A stretch of 64,000 nt of DNA from UBA10649 sp963749905 (GCA_963749905.1 CAVVOF010000007.1:10586-74585), one strand, 5' to 3'; positions 53,797-63,430 are shown, counted from the first letter of the stretch. Made by a program: numbers and translations. The notes: a model not told the origin generated them from the sequence alone.

Positions 53797-55254
53797 CTAC
53801 TCGCCGGTCAGCTTGTCGCGCAGGGCCTGCAGCGCCTCGTCCGAGGCCAGCGTGCCCGAGTTGTCGTTCGACTCCGAGGAGTACGACGCCGGCACGTCGC
53901 CGGCCTCGAGTGCGGCTGCCTGGTCGGCGGCCTTGGAGTCCTCGACCTGCTTGCGGTGCGCCTCCCAGCGTGCGTGGGCCTCGGAGTACTGGCGCTCCCA
54001 CTCCTCGCGCTGACCCTCCGAGCCGGCCTTCCACTCGCCCGTCTCCGGGTCGAACCCGTCCGGACCGATGTAGTCGCCGGCCTCGTTGAACGCCGGTGCC
54101 ATGCCGTACAGGTACGGGTCGAACTCCTCGCCGGCGACGCCGTCCGCGGAGTCGTTCGCCTGCTTGAGCGACAGCGAGATGCGCCGACGCTCGAGGTCGA
54201 TGTCGATGACCCGAACGAAGATGTCGTCGTTGACCTGGACGATCTGCTCCGGCAGCTCGATGTGGCGCTCGGCCAGCTCCGAGATGTGCACCAGGCCCTC
54301 GATGCCCTCCTCGACGCGCACGAACGCGCCGAAGGGAACGAGCTTGGTGACCTTGCCGGGCACGACCTGACCGATCTGGTGGGTCCGGGCGAAGTGCTGC
54401 CACGGATCCTCCTGCGTCGCCTTGAGCGACAGCGAGACGCGCTCGCGGTCCATGTCGACGTCGAGCACCTCGACGGTGACCTCCTGGCCGACCTCGACGA
54501 CCTCGGACGGGTGGTCGATGTGCTTCCAGGACAGCTCCGACACGTGCACGAGGCCGTCGACGCCACCGAGGTCGACGAAGGCGCCGAAGTTGACGATGGA
54601 GGAGACGACGCCGCTGCGGATCTGGCCCTTCTGCAGCTGCGTGAGGAAGGTCTGGCGGACCTCGCTCTGCGTCTGCTCGAGCCAGGCGCGGCGGGACAGG
54701 ACCACGTTGTTGCGGTTCTTGTCCAGCTCGATGATCTTGGCCTCGAGGGTCTTGCCCACGTACGGCTGCAGGTCGCGGACGCGACGCATCTCGACGAGGG
54801 AGGCGGGGAGGAAGCCACGCAGGCCGATGTCCAGGATCAGGCCGCCCTTGACGACCTCGATGACCTGGCCCTCGACGACGCCGTCCTCTTCCTTGATCTT
54901 CTCGATCGTGCCCCAGGCGCGCTCGTACTGTGCACGCTTCTTGGACAGGATGAGGCGACCTTCCTTGTCCTCCTTGGTGAGGACCAGGGCCTCGACGTGG
55001 TCGCCCACGGAGACGACCTGGGAGGGATCGACATCATGCTTGATGGACAGTTCGCGGGAGGGGATGACGCCCTCGGTCTTGTAGCCGATGTCGAGGAGGA
55101 CCTCGTCGCGGTCGACCTTGACGATGGTGCCCTCGACGATGTCGCCGTCGTTGAAGTACTTGATGGTGGCGTCGATCGCCGCCATGAAGTCCTCGGCGGT
55201 GCCGATGTCGTTGACGGCCACCTGGGCCGGGGCGGTGGTGGTAGAAGTGGTCAT
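53797..55254 (-). CDS. rpsA: 30S ribosomal protein S1
   Basis: 485 residues with four S1 RNA-binding domains (starts ~35, ~120, ~205, ~290: GDIVEGTIVKVDRDEVLLDIG, GQIRSGVVSSIVNFGAFVDLG, GQVVPGKVTKLVPFGAFVRVE) and an acidic, low-complexity tail. ATG 55254 (MTTSTTTAPAQVAVNDIG) agrees with actinobacterial S1. Binds mRNA at the 30S platform. Preceded by a leader with a perfect hairpin; intact. Confidence 0.97.
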   Translation of the reverse strand: MTTSTTTAPAQVAVNDIGTAEDFMAAIDATIKYFNDGDIVEGTIVKVDRDEVLLDIGYKTEGVIPSRELSIKHDVDPSQVVSVGDHVEALVLTKEDKEGRLILSKKRAQYERAWGTIEKIKEEDGVVEGQVIEVVKGGLILDIGLRGFLPASLVEMRRVRDLQPYVGKTLEAKIIELDKNRNNVVLSRRAWLEQTQSEVRQTFLTQLQKGQIRSGVVSSIVNFGAFVDLGGVDGLVHVSELSWKHIDHPSEVVEVGQEVTVEVLDVDMDRERVSLSLKATQEDPWQHFARTHQIGQVVPGKVTKLVPFGAFVRVEEGIEGLVHISELAERHIELPEQIVQVNDDIFVRVIDIDLERRRISLSLKQANDSADGVAGEEFDPYLYGMAPAFNEAGDYIGPDGFDPETGEWKAGSEGQREEWERQYSEAHARWEAHRKQVEDSKAADQAAALEAGDVPASYSSESNDNSGTLASDEALQALRDKLTGE

Positions 55255-55283
55255 TGAGTAGGGGATCTCTTCGTAGTAGGGGC

Positions 55284-55301
55284 GTTTCGCGGGCGCGAAA
55301 C
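55284..55301 (-). promoter_or_regulatory. Hairpin in the rpsA leader
   Basis: GTTTCGCG (55284-55291) and CGCGAAAC (55294-55301) pair perfectly over 8 bp with a 2-nt loop; about 30 nt upstream of the rpsA ATG. A TAGCCT -10-like hexamer (55313-55308, minus) would put the hairpin at the very 5' end of the mRNA, possibly stabilising it or acting in S1 autoregulation (inference). Confidence 0.4.
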
Positions 55302-55352
55302 CATCCAAGGCTACCGGCGCCCTCGTGGGCCGCCTAATCCGCCCCGTCGTCA

Positions 55353-55440
55353 CGTTTGTCCCGGTACCCGGGAGAAACGCGCGATGAGCGTCCGGTTTGC
55401 CCGTTTCGCGCGCTCGTTTCTCCCGCAACCGGGAGAAACG
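55353..55440 (-). terminator. Two tandem hairpins sharing CGGGAGAAACG arms, 3' of polA
   Basis: CGGGAGAAACG is present at 55369-55379 and 55430-55440 and as its complement at 55415-55425. 55415-55440 folds as a perfect 11-bp stem with a 4-nt loop; 55353-55379 folds as a ~12-bp stem with one mismatch. They start 10 bp after the polA stop, so probable termination signals, and the shared arms allow alternative pairings. No other coding content in the ~195-bp polA-rpsA gap. Confidence 0.6.
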
Positions 55441-55449
55441 TGGGGAACG

Positions 55450-58111
55450 TCAGTGGGCGGCCGACTCCCAGCTGGTGCCGTACCCGACGGACACGTCCAG
55501 CGGGACCGACAGGTCGGCCGCGCCGGCCATCGCCGCCCGCACGAGTTCCTCGACGGGCGCGCGCTCGCCCGGCCACACCTCGACCACCAGCTCGTCGTGC
55601 ACCTGCAGCAGCAGCCGGCTGCGCAGGCCACCGGCAGCCAGCCCGTCCTGCAGGCGCAGCATCGACACCTTGACGATGTCCGCCGCACTTCCCTGGATCG
55701 GCGCGTTCAACGCCATCCGCTCCGCCATCTCCCGACGCTGCCGGTTCTCGCTGTTCAGGTCCGGCAGGTAGCGCCGCCGGCCCATCATCGTCTCGGTGAA
55801 ACCCTGCGCCCGTGCCCGCTCCACCACCTCGGCCAGGTAGTCGCGGACGCCGCCGAACCGCTCGAAGTACTCCTCCATCAGCCCGCGGGCCTCGTCCGGC
55901 GAGATGTCCAGCTGCTGAGACAGCCCGTAGGCCGACAGGCCGTAGGCCAGCCCATACGACATCGCCTTGATCCGGCGTCGCATCTCGGCGTCGACATCCC
56001 CGGCATCGACGCCGAACACTCGGCTGGCGACCGTCGTATGCAGGTCCTCGCCCGACCGGAACGCGTCGATGAGCCCGGCGTCCTCCGACAGGTGCGCCAT
56101 GATCCGCATCTCGATCTGGCTGTAGTCGGCGGTGAGCAGGGTCTCGTACTCCGCGCCGACGACGAAGCAGCCGCGGATCCGCCGGCCCGCGTCGGTGCGG
56201 ATCGGGATGTTCTGCAGGTTGGGATCGGCGCTCGACAGCCGACCCGTGGCCGCGACCATCTGGTTGAACGTCGTATGGATGCGACCGGAGGCATCGACGA
56301 GCGGCAGCAGCCCCTCGACGGTCTGTCGCAGCTTGGAGCGGTCCCGCCAGGCGAGCAGCTGCTCGAGCAGCGGGTCCTCGGTCTGCGCGTACAGCTGCTG
56401 CAGGGCCTCCGCGTCCGTCGTGTAGCCGGTCTTGATCTTCTTCGTCTTCGGCAGGTTCCGCTCGCCGAAGAGGATCTCCTGGAGCTGCTTCGGGAGACCC
56501 GAGGTTGAACGGTCGACCGACAAGCCGGTGCGCCTGCTCCTCCGCCCGTCGCATGTCGGCGCCGAACTCGTCCGACAGCCCCCGCAGCCCCGCGAGGTCG
56601 ACGGCGATCCCCGCGAACTCCATGTCCGCGAGAATCGGCACCAGCGGGATCTCGAGGTCGTCCAGGAGCCCACGCACGTGCTGAGCGTCCAGTCGCTCGC
56701 CCAGCGCTGCTGCCAGGTCGCGGATCACCAGCACCTGCCGGGACAGGGACGACGCTGCCTCCTCCCCCATCTCCAGGAGCAGCTGGTCCCCGGCCACCTC
56801 GACGTCGACGGTGACGCCGAGCACCCGCTGCGCGACGTCGGTCAGCCCGTACCCGCGGGCCCCCGGCGCGTCGAGGTACGCGGCCAGCGCGGTGTCCATC
56901 CGGATGCCGGCGAGCCGCCGGCCCATGGCCACGAGTGCGAGCGCCGGGCCCTTCGCGTCGTGCAGGTCCTTCGGGACGTCCGGGTCTGCCAGCCAGTCGA
57001 CCAAAGCCGCGCGCACGTCGGCGTCGCCGGCGTCGAGGTAGGCCACCTCGCCTCGGCCGTCGAGCACTGCCGCAGCCGTGAGCTCGCCGGTGCCCCGCCC
57101 CCACGTGCCGGCGATGGCGACTGCGGCCCCTTCGCGCGCGGCCCCCAGCCAGGTGGCCGCCTCGTCACCGCTGAGTACTCGCACCTGGGCTTCCGCTGCA
57201 GCTGGGGCCTGCTGCTCCTCCACGCCCGGGCCCCCGGGCCGCACCTTGTCGAGACGCTCGCGCAGCGCGCGGAACTGCAGGGTGTCGAACAGACGATCGA
57301 CGTCGGCGGGGTCCCACGCCTCCAGTTCCGCGGCATCGAGGTCGATCGGGACCGGAACATCGTCGACGAGGCTGGTCAGCCGCCGGTTCACCAGCACCTG
57401 CGGCAGGGCGGCGCGCAGCGCATCACCCGTCTTCCCCGGAACCTCGTCGACCCGGTCCACCAGGCCGGCGAGGGAGCCGTACTCGCGAATCCACTTCGAG
57501 GCCGTCTTCTCCCCCACCCCCGGGATGCCCGGCAGGTTGTCGCTGGGGTCCCCTCGCAGCGCCGCGTAGTCGGGGTACTGGCTCGGGCTGAGGCCGTACT
57601 TCTCCTCGACGGCGGCCGGGGTCATCCGCGCCAGCTCGCTGACGCCCTTCTTGGGATAGAGCACCGTGACCCGGTCGTCGACGAGCTGGAAGGCGTCGCG
57701 GTCGCCGGTGACGATCGCGACGTCCCAGTCCTGCTGACGGGCGCGATGGGTCAGAGTCGCGATGATGTCGTCCGCCTCGAAGCCGTCGCACTCAAGGACC
57801 GGGATCCCGAGCGCCTCGAGCACCTCCTTGATCAGGGCGACCTGGCCCTTGAACTCATCCGGTGACTTCGACCGCGTGGCCTTGTACTCCGGGAACTCCT
57901 CCGTTCGGAACGTCTGCCGCGACACGTCGAAGGCCACGGCCACATGGGTGGGCTGCTCGTCGCGCAGCACGTTGATCAGCATCGAGGTGAATCCGAAGAC
58001 CGCGTTGGTCGGCTGACCCGTGGTCGTCGAGAAGTTCTCGACGGGCAGGGCGTAGAAGGCGCGGTAGGCCAGTGAATGGCCGTCCAGGAGGAGCACGCGG
58101 GGCATCGCCAC
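55450..58111 (-). CDS. polA: DNA polymerase I (one apparent frameshift)
   Basis: 5'-nuclease domain (LLLDGHSLAYRAFYALP, GDRDAFQLVDD, LRGDPSDNLPGIPGVGEKTA), then an exonuclease-like domain lacking the usual DxE residues, then polymerase motifs A (LLTADYSQIEMRIMAHLSE), B (RRRIKAMSYGLAYGLSAYG) and C (LLQVHDELVVEV). In motif B the residue equivalent to E. coli Phe762 is Tyr, as in other actinobacterial Pol I. An extra base near 56495 (inside FNLGSPKQLQEIL) splits the frame; corrected length 886. GTG 58111 is 6 nt after TAGGAT. Confidence 0.93.
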
Positions 58112-58117
58112 CCGGTG

Positions 58118-58127
58118 ATCCTATTCT
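58118..58127. promoter_or_regulatory. Overlapping divergent -10 elements for polA and thioesterase
   Basis: Minus strand TAGGAT (58123-58118) is 6 nt before the polA GTG at 58111; plus strand TATTCT (58122-58127) is 6 nt before the ATG at 58134. The two hexamers share the TA at 58122-58123, and the whole intergenic region is only 22 bp. Both mRNAs would be leaderless. Confidence 0.6.
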
Positions 58128-58133
58128 CGGGGC

Positions 58134-58565
58134 ATGACGTCGACAGAGCCCGCGCACCCGAACCCCGGACTGGACCCGCTCGGGCCCCTCGCCAACGCGA
58201 TGGGCATGGAGATACGGGAGGCCTCCCCGCAACGGGTGGTCATCACCATGCCCGTGGCCGGCAACACCCAGCCGTACGGCCTGCTCCACGGCGGGGCCAG
58301 TGCCGTGCTCATCGAGACGGCCGGCTCGATCGGCGCCTCGATGCACGCCGGCCCCGGGCGGATGGTGGTCGGTCTGGACATCTCCTGCACCCACCATCGA
58401 GGGGTCCGCTCGGGGACGGTCACGGCGGTCGCCTCGCCCCTCTCGCTCGGTCGCACCGTCACCTGCTACGAGGTGCGGGTCGTCGACGACCAGTCCCGTC
58501 CGGTGGCCACTGGACGGCTGACCTGCCTGATCCGAGAGGTACCCGCCGACGCGCCGGCCGGGTGA
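58134..58565 (+). CDS. PaaI-type hotdog-fold thioesterase
   Basis: 143 residues: VAGNTQPYGLLHGGASAVLIETAGS contains the H-G-G and catalytic Glu of the PaaI/4-hydroxybenzoyl-CoA thioesterase group; VGLDISCTHHRGVRSGTV follows. Hydrolyses an acyl- or aryl-CoA; substrate not known. Divergent from polA with a shared -10. Confidence 0.9.
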   Translation: MTSTEPAHPNPGLDPLGPLANAMGMEIREASPQRVVITMPVAGNTQPYGLLHGGASAVLIETAGSIGASMHAGPGRMVVGLDISCTHHRGVRSGTVTAVASPLSLGRTVTCYEVRVVDDQSRPVATGRLTCLIREVPADAPAG

Positions 58566-58682
58566 ATCGCAGACGAATCCCAGTTGTCCGTTGCGCGGCC
58601 CATGTTCGTGGATATGCTGCCCGCGTTCGTCTCCAGCCGAGCATCAGCGACCGCTGGACCGACCATGGGAGGAGCACTGAGC

Positions 58683-59969
58683 GTGCATCGACGGGTGATG
58701 GCGGCTTTCGGAGCCGTGTTCGTCGCTCTCCTCGCGCTGCTCGCCATCGCCCAGCCAGCGGCTGCGGAGGGCGAGCGGCTCGGTGGCCGGCTCGAGAACC
58801 GGGTAGATGGCCAGCGGACGCCGATCGAGGGCGTGGTCATCGTGGTGACGGACGACAGCGGCTTCGAGGCGTCGGGGACGAGCGGACCGGACGGCGTATG
58901 GGAGGTCCCCGTACCTGCCCAGGGTCTCTACGACGTGACCATCGACGTCACCACGCTCCCTGAGGGGGTGGCGCTCACCGACCCGGACAAGGTCACCATC
59001 GCCGACGTCCCCGTCCAGCCCCCGCTCTTCGGCGGGCTCAAGACCGTCAACTTCCCGCTCGGCGTGAGCAACGTGCAGACGACAACGATCTGGGAGCAGG
59101 CCGCCCAGCTGACGGTCTCCGGCCTCCAGTTCGGCCTCATGATCGCCCTCGGCGCCCTCGGCCTGTCCATCATCTACGGCACCACGGGATTGGTGAACTT
59201 CGCCCACGGCGAGATCATCACCTTCGGCGCCTTGGCCACGTGGACCCTCAACGCCGGCGTTGGGCTGCCCTTCTTCCTTGCCGCGATCGGCGGTCTGCTG
59301 CTCTCCGCGGCCTTCGGCTGGCTCAACAATGCCGCGCTCTGGAAACCCCTCAGACGTCGTGGCACCGGCCTGATCGCCATGATGATCGTCTCGATCGGCC
59401 TGGCGCTCTTCCTCCGCAACTTCTACCAGTTCTTCGTCGGCGCCGACAAGAAGTCGTACGCGGACTATGCCGGCCTGGCGGGTATCAAGATCGGTCCGGT
59501 CTCGATCACGCCAACGGACATCGGGATCGTCATCGTCGCGCTGGTGGCGTTGACCATCACGGTTCTCGTCCTCAGCAAGACGCGACTCGGCAAGGCCACC
59601 CGCGCTGTCTCGGACAACCCGAGCCTGGCTGCCGGTGCCGGCATCAACGTTGAGCGGGTGATCACGTTCGTCTGGGTCATCGGCGCCGCACTCGCGGGCC
59701 TGGGCGGGACCTTGCTGGGCTTCACCCAGCAGGTCTCGTTCCAAATGGGCTTCCAGATCCTCCTGCTCGTGTTCGCAGCGGTCACCCTCGGCGGCCTCGG
59801 CACCATCTCCGGCGCGATCTTCGGCTCCCTCGTGGTCGGCCTCTTCATCCAGTTGACCACGCTGATCATCCCCACGGAACTCAAGAACGTGGGCGCCCTC
59901 CTGGTCCTGATCGTCATCCTCCTCGTCCGTCCATACGGCCTGCTGGGCCGCCGAGAGCGCGTGGGTTAG
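58683..59969 (+). CDS. livH: LivH-type branched-chain amino acid permease with N-terminal secreted domain
   Basis: 428 residues from GTG 58683. Residues 1-27 form a signal peptide (VMAAFGAVFVALLALLAIAQPAAA). Residues ~28-130 are a predicted beta-rich extracytoplasmic domain resembling carboxypeptidase regulatory-like domains (TPIEGVVIVVTDDSGFEAS, GPDGVWEVPVPAQGLYDVTI). Residues ~140-428 are a LivH permease (IIYGTTGLVNFAHGEIITFG, RAVSDNPSLAAGAGINVERV, FGSLVVGLFIQLTT). GGGAGGAG precedes the GTG. livM follows 13 bp later; the extra domain may assist substrate capture (inference). Confidence 0.88.
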   Translation: MHRRVMAAFGAVFVALLALLAIAQPAAAEGERLGGRLENRVDGQRTPIEGVVIVVTDDSGFEASGTSGPDGVWEVPVPAQGLYDVTIDVTTLPEGVALTDPDKVTIADVPVQPPLFGGLKTVNFPLGVSNVQTTTIWEQAAQLTVSGLQFGLMIALGALGLSIIYGTTGLVNFAHGEIITFGALATWTLNAGVGLPFFLAAIGGLLLSAAFGWLNNAALWKPLRRRGTGLIAMMIVSIGLALFLRNFYQFFVGADKKSYADYAGLAGIKIGPVSITPTDIGIVIVALVALTITVLVLSKTRLGKATRAVSDNPSLAAGAGINVERVITFVWVIGAALAGLGGTLLGFTQQVSFQMGFQILLLVFAAVTLGGLGTISGAIFGSLVVGLFIQLTTLIIPTELKNVGALLVLIVILLVRPYGLLGRRERVG

Positions 59970-59982
59970 GAGGCGAGACAAC

Positions 59983-60912
59983 ATGGGTTCCATCGACTGG
60001 TCGTACATCTTCGCCGTCATGGTCACGTCGGCATTCGGCCTCCAGGCCATCGTGTTCGGCCTGGCTGCGATCGGCATCAACATCCAGTTCGGCTACACCG
60101 GCCTGCTCAACTTCGGCCAGGCAGCCTTCATGGCCGTGGGCGGCTACTCCGTTGCCGTCGTCGTCGTCACCTTCGGCTGGAGCTTCTGGGTCGGCATTCC
60201 CATCGGCATCGCCGCGGCCATCGTGCTTGCGCTCGTACTGGGCATCCCGACCCTGCGGCTGAGGGCCGATTATCTGGCGATCGTCACCATCGCAGCCGCC
60301 GAGATCATCCGGCTCATCCTGCGATCCGTCACCTTCAAGGACATCTTCGGTGGTTCCGACGGGCGTCAGGCGTTCGCGGACGGCTTCTTCGCCCTGAGCC
60401 CCTTCCCCGAGGACGCGGCCCTCGCCATCGGACCGGCGGTCATCAACGACCGTCAGCTGTGGACGTACACGGTCGGCTGGTCGCTCGTGGCGCTCGCCCT
60501 GCTGCTCACCTGGCTCCTTGTCCGGTCGCCCTGGGGTCGAGTCGTCAAGGGCATCCGTGAGGACGAGGACGCTGTTCGCAGCCTTGGCAAGAACGTCTAC
60601 GCGTACAAGATGCAGGCCCTCGTTCTTGGCGGCATCTTCGGCGCTCTCGCCGGTTTCATCACGGCCATCGGCGCGCAGAACGTCAATCCGGACGTCTTCA
60701 AGACGGACGCGACCTTCTTCGCCTACGCCATCCTGATCCTCGGTGGTGCTGCGCGAGTGTTCGGTCCGTTGCTGGGCACGGTCATCTTCTGGGCCCTCTT
60801 CCAGGGGACCGACGTCTTCCTCCGCGAGGCCATCGACGCCGGCGTTCCCATCATCTCCCTGATGGACGGAACCCAGGCGGCCGTGCTGCGAGTCATGCTC
60901 GTCGGCTTGGGC
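59983..60912 (+). CDS. livM: LivM-type permease, truncated at a sequence junction
   Basis: About 310 residues of LivM: INIQFGYTGLLNFGQAAFMAVGG, LRLRADYLAIVTIAAAEIIRL, GIREDEDAVRSLGKNVYAYK, FFAYAILILGGAARVFGP. It runs to AVLRVMLVGLG; relatives continue with about 15-30 residues ending in a RPQG-type motif, which are absent here. Beyond ~60,912 the same frame translates the antisense of an unrelated gene. AGGAGG precedes the ATG. The livG/livF ATPases and binding protein expected next are missing. Confidence 0.9.
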
Positions 60913-60925
60913 GTCGACGAACGCC
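60900..60925. other. Junction between actinobacterial sequence and foreign block
   Basis: Plus-strand livM homology ends by ~60,912 while a minus-strand reading frame (RAWGNSAFVDA) of the foreign block enters from the other side and is open up to the same point. Both genes are cut at the same place, with no repeat, tRNA, integrase or inverted repeat visible there. Confidence 0.75.
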
Positions 60926-61848
60926 GAGTTGCCCCACGCGCGCATGTAACCGAACTCGGCCAGGCGGTGCATGAGATCGCTGTCGAGGGCGCCGGCCCGG
61001 TGCAGGGTGCGCAGGCTGCGCATCATGTCGTCGGCGAACTGGCCGGGCGCGGCCAGGATGCCGCTACCGGTGTCGTCGGGATCGAAGCTGCGGGCGATCC
61101 GGGCCGGATCGCTGCCGGCGAGGTCGGGATGGTCGGCCGGGTCGATCGGCCTGTCGCCGGCCTGGCGGAGATCGTCCAGGACCGCGCCCAGCTTGGGCAG
61201 CTGCTGGCTGATCAGGGCCTGGTAGAGTTGGTTCTCGAGCGTGGTCAGCCGCGCTTCGTCCTGTTGCCGAGCTGAACCCCCGAGGCACGTAGCGCCCGAT
61301 CGTGCCGAGCGTGGCGTCGATCTTGCGACTGGCCTCGGCCGCGCGCGCTGGAAGCGATGGTCGAGCGCCAGCCGCCGGGCCTGCTTCGGCGAGGTGCCGG
61401 TGGTTCGCGCCTGGCGGTCGAGCGCCTCGACCTTGCTGGTCAGCGCACTGCTCGATCTGGTGGAGATCATCAGCCAGCGTGTTCAGCCGTTGCGGCACCG
61501 TCGCGCCCGGCGCCTGGGTCTTGCCGTGGCCGGGCTGGCGCCGCTCGGCGGGGCAGGGGGACGTGGATCGAGGGCGCGCTCGGGCTGGCCTGGGTCGCGG
61601 CGGCTGCACCGGGCGGGGCCTTGCGGCGGCCGATGGATCTGGCGCAGGTCGGCGAGCACGTCGGGGTGGTCGCCGGACGACGGAGCAGCGCAGCGGCCCG
61701 CCTGCTTCGACACCTGCGGCCTCGTGGGGCTTGGGGCCTTTGAACAGCCCTTTGATCCGGTTCCAGAGACCGCCAAACAGCCGCTTGGGGATCTGCTGCT
61801 GGCGCCGACGCCTGCGAGCGGGACATTGGCCTGGACGCTGACCGGCAT
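60913..61848 (-). CDS. Putative secreted partner of the chaperone cluster (3' truncated, frameshifted)
   Basis: Starts MPVSVQANVPLAGVGAS 49 bp after the third chaperone gene; with a frame change continues QQIPKRLFGGLWNRIKGLFKGPKP. A later block in another frame reads LTTLENQLYQALISQQLPKLGAVLDDLRQAGD and ends FADDMMRSLRTLHRAGALDSD...RAWGNSAFVDA, cut by the junction. Small, polar, helix-prone; no family recognised. Its position after chaperones suggests a secretion substrate (inference). At least three frameshifts. Confidence 0.5.
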
Positions 61849-61897
61849 GTCCGATCTCCCTCACCGCGCCGGGCGGGCGCCTCCGGTCACGGCCCGA

Positions 61898-62408
61898 TCA
61901 GCCGCGGATGCCATAGAACGACGGATTCGGGCGGATGCTCGTCGTTCTGGCGGCCGCGCCGGCCGGCACCATCTCCCAGTCCGAGGCGCGGGCACGGCCT
62001 CCGCCAGGCGAGCGCGGACCTCGCCGACCGCAACGACTTGTCCGGCGATGGCGTCGGCCATGCACGTGCTGTCGAGCTGATCCAGCGGCCAGCAGCGGTA
62101 GAGAACCAGGGCGTCGGTGTCCTGGTCGTAGCCCAGGGTGGCGCCTTCGGTGCCCTGGTTGAACAGGTTGAGCGCCAGCGCCTGCTCCAGCACCGCCGCC
62201 CGGGCGTCACCCGCCGGGACGACCCCGACCTGGCTGTGCAGATGGACCAGATCGCTCTGGTCGTGGACCTCGACGGTGACCTCGATGCCGTCATCGAAGG
62301 CCAGGACGGCGACCCCTTCGGGCTCAGCGCCAGCGACGTGCCGACCGAGGCGCCGATCTCGGCCAGCCAGCCGTCGACCAGCTGATGGCTGGACGTGGAG
62401 CCTGCCAT
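61898..62408 (-). CDS. CesT/Tir-type secretion chaperone-like protein (copy 3, two frameshifts)
   Basis: Starts MAGSTSSHQLVDGWLAEIGASVGTSLALSPE; after a missing base near 62325 continues GVAVLAFDDGIEVTVEVHDQSDLVHLHSQVG, VLEQALALNLFNQGTEGATLGYDQD and LVLYRCWPLDQLDSTCM; a second missing base near 61990 leads to ASDWEMVPAG and TGA. The two-halves pattern (early beta strands, then LNxF...G.TLGyD...L.LyR..PLdqLD) is that of type III secretion chaperones of the CesT superfamily. ATG overlaps the stop of copy 2 (TGATG). Corrected ~170 residues. Confidence 0.65.
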
Positions 62409-62875
62409 CAGGCGCGCAGGTCGGCGGCAGGTGGCACGACAGCGCTGGCCGCGACCGGCGGGTCGAGGTCGAACTGGTGCTCGGCCAGGCCGTCGCAAAT
62501 CGGCCGCGCCGCCTCCAGCAGCCGGGCCAGGACCTCCTTCAGGGTCGCAAGGTCGAGCATGACAACCGCGACCGCGGTGGCACCGACCGCCCGCGTGCCC
62601 GACTGGTCGAGGCCGATGGTCATCCGGCTCGACGCCCAGGTCATCAGCCCCAGCCGCAGCAACCAGGCGGGCGCGGCATCGCCGTCGGTTGGCACCGGGC
62701 CGAGATCGGCATGCAGCCAGAGCAGCTCCACCGGCTCGGCGGCATAGGTGAAGGTCACCGTGATGCGGTCGAAGCGCAGGCTCGCCCGGTCGGTAGCGTC
62801 GAGCGCCAGCCGGTCGAGGCCGGCCTCGGCGGCCAGCGCCTGCAACACGTTGGCGACATGGTCGAGTCGTGACAT
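62408..62875 (-). CDS. CesT/Tir-type secretion chaperone-like protein (copy 2)
   Basis: 155 residues, uninterrupted: MSRLDHVANVLQALAAEAGLDRLALD (N-terminal helix), FDRITVTFTYAAEPVELLWLHADLG (beta strands), WLLRLGLMTWASSRMTIGLD and AVAVVMLDLATLKEVLARLLEAARPICDGL (C-terminal helix). Small, acidic, two-helix/five-strand plan of class I T3S chaperones. Assignment by pattern, not by search. Confidence 0.6.
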   Translation of the reverse strand: MSRLDHVANVLQALAAEAGLDRLALDATDRASLRFDRITVTFTYAAEPVELLWLHADLGPVPTDGDAAPAWLLRLGLMTWASSRMTIGLDQSGTRAVGATAVAVVMLDLATLKEVLARLLEAARPICDGLAEHQFDLDPPVAASAVVPPAADLRA

Positions 62876-62897
62876 CGCGCAATCCCCTGACTGGTTC

Positions 62898-63430
62898 TCA
62901 GACGCGCATGAATTCGGTCGGCCTCTCCGGCCGGTCGCCAACGGGTGGCTCGCTGTCGGGCTCTTCCTCGTCCTCGAGCTGGTCCTCGATCTCGTCCCGC
63001 CAGGCTCGAACCAGGTCGACGAACCCGGCCAGCTCACGGTCCAACCGCAGGGCGTCGCGTTCTGGGAGCGCGATCAGACGGCAGAGCATCAGCTCGGCGC
63101 GGCCGGGCAGCATGGCGAAGCTGCCGCCCTGGGTCACCGTCCAGGACAGATTGGCCTGCAGGGCCCAGCCGGCGCATCAGCTCGCCCGTAGCCTCGTCGG
63201 CCACCGCCGCCGCCGCCACCAGCCCGGGCAGATGGGGCAGATGGAGCAGGGTCAGATCGAGGTCGTCGTCGACCGTGATCTCGGCCACGCCCTGCTGGTC
63301 CAACTCGAGGCGCTCGACGCCGATGTGGCGCGCCAGATCGGCGAGAATTGCGTCGATGTTCCTCGCGGCCGAGGGTCGTGTCGCGGAGCTGCCCGAGGGT
63401 CGTCTCGATGCTTGCGCCGAGGTCGCTCAT
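62898..63430 (-). CDS. CesT/Tir-type secretion chaperone-like protein (copy 1, two frameshifts)
   Basis: Starts MSDLGASIETTLGQLRD; an extra base near 63357 shifts to NIDAILADLARHIGVERLELDQQGVAEITVDDDLDLTLLHLPHLPG; another near 63165 shifts to LQANLSWTVTQGGSFAMLPGRAELMLCRLIALPERDALRLD then ELAGFVDLVRAWRDEIEDQLEDEEEPD. This is the clearest CesT-type profile of the three: QANL.W..TqGGsFAm...aeL.L.R.ialpe.DaL.L...l..Fv...raWrdei. Corrected ~176 residues. ATG overlaps the upstream gene's likely stop. Confidence 0.68.

Noticed and set aside
55353..55440. CRISPR-like array from CGGGAGAAACG copies
   Set aside because: Only three short copies, one inverted, spacing unequal, no cas genes.
60900..60930. 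Integrative element attachment site at the junction
   Set aside because: No tRNA end, direct repeat or integrase is visible; both flanking genes are simply cut.
59914..61470. 518-codon minus-strand gene spanning the livM junction
   Set aside because: Only the part above ~60,913 looks coding; the rest is the antisense of livM, so the continuous frame is accidental.
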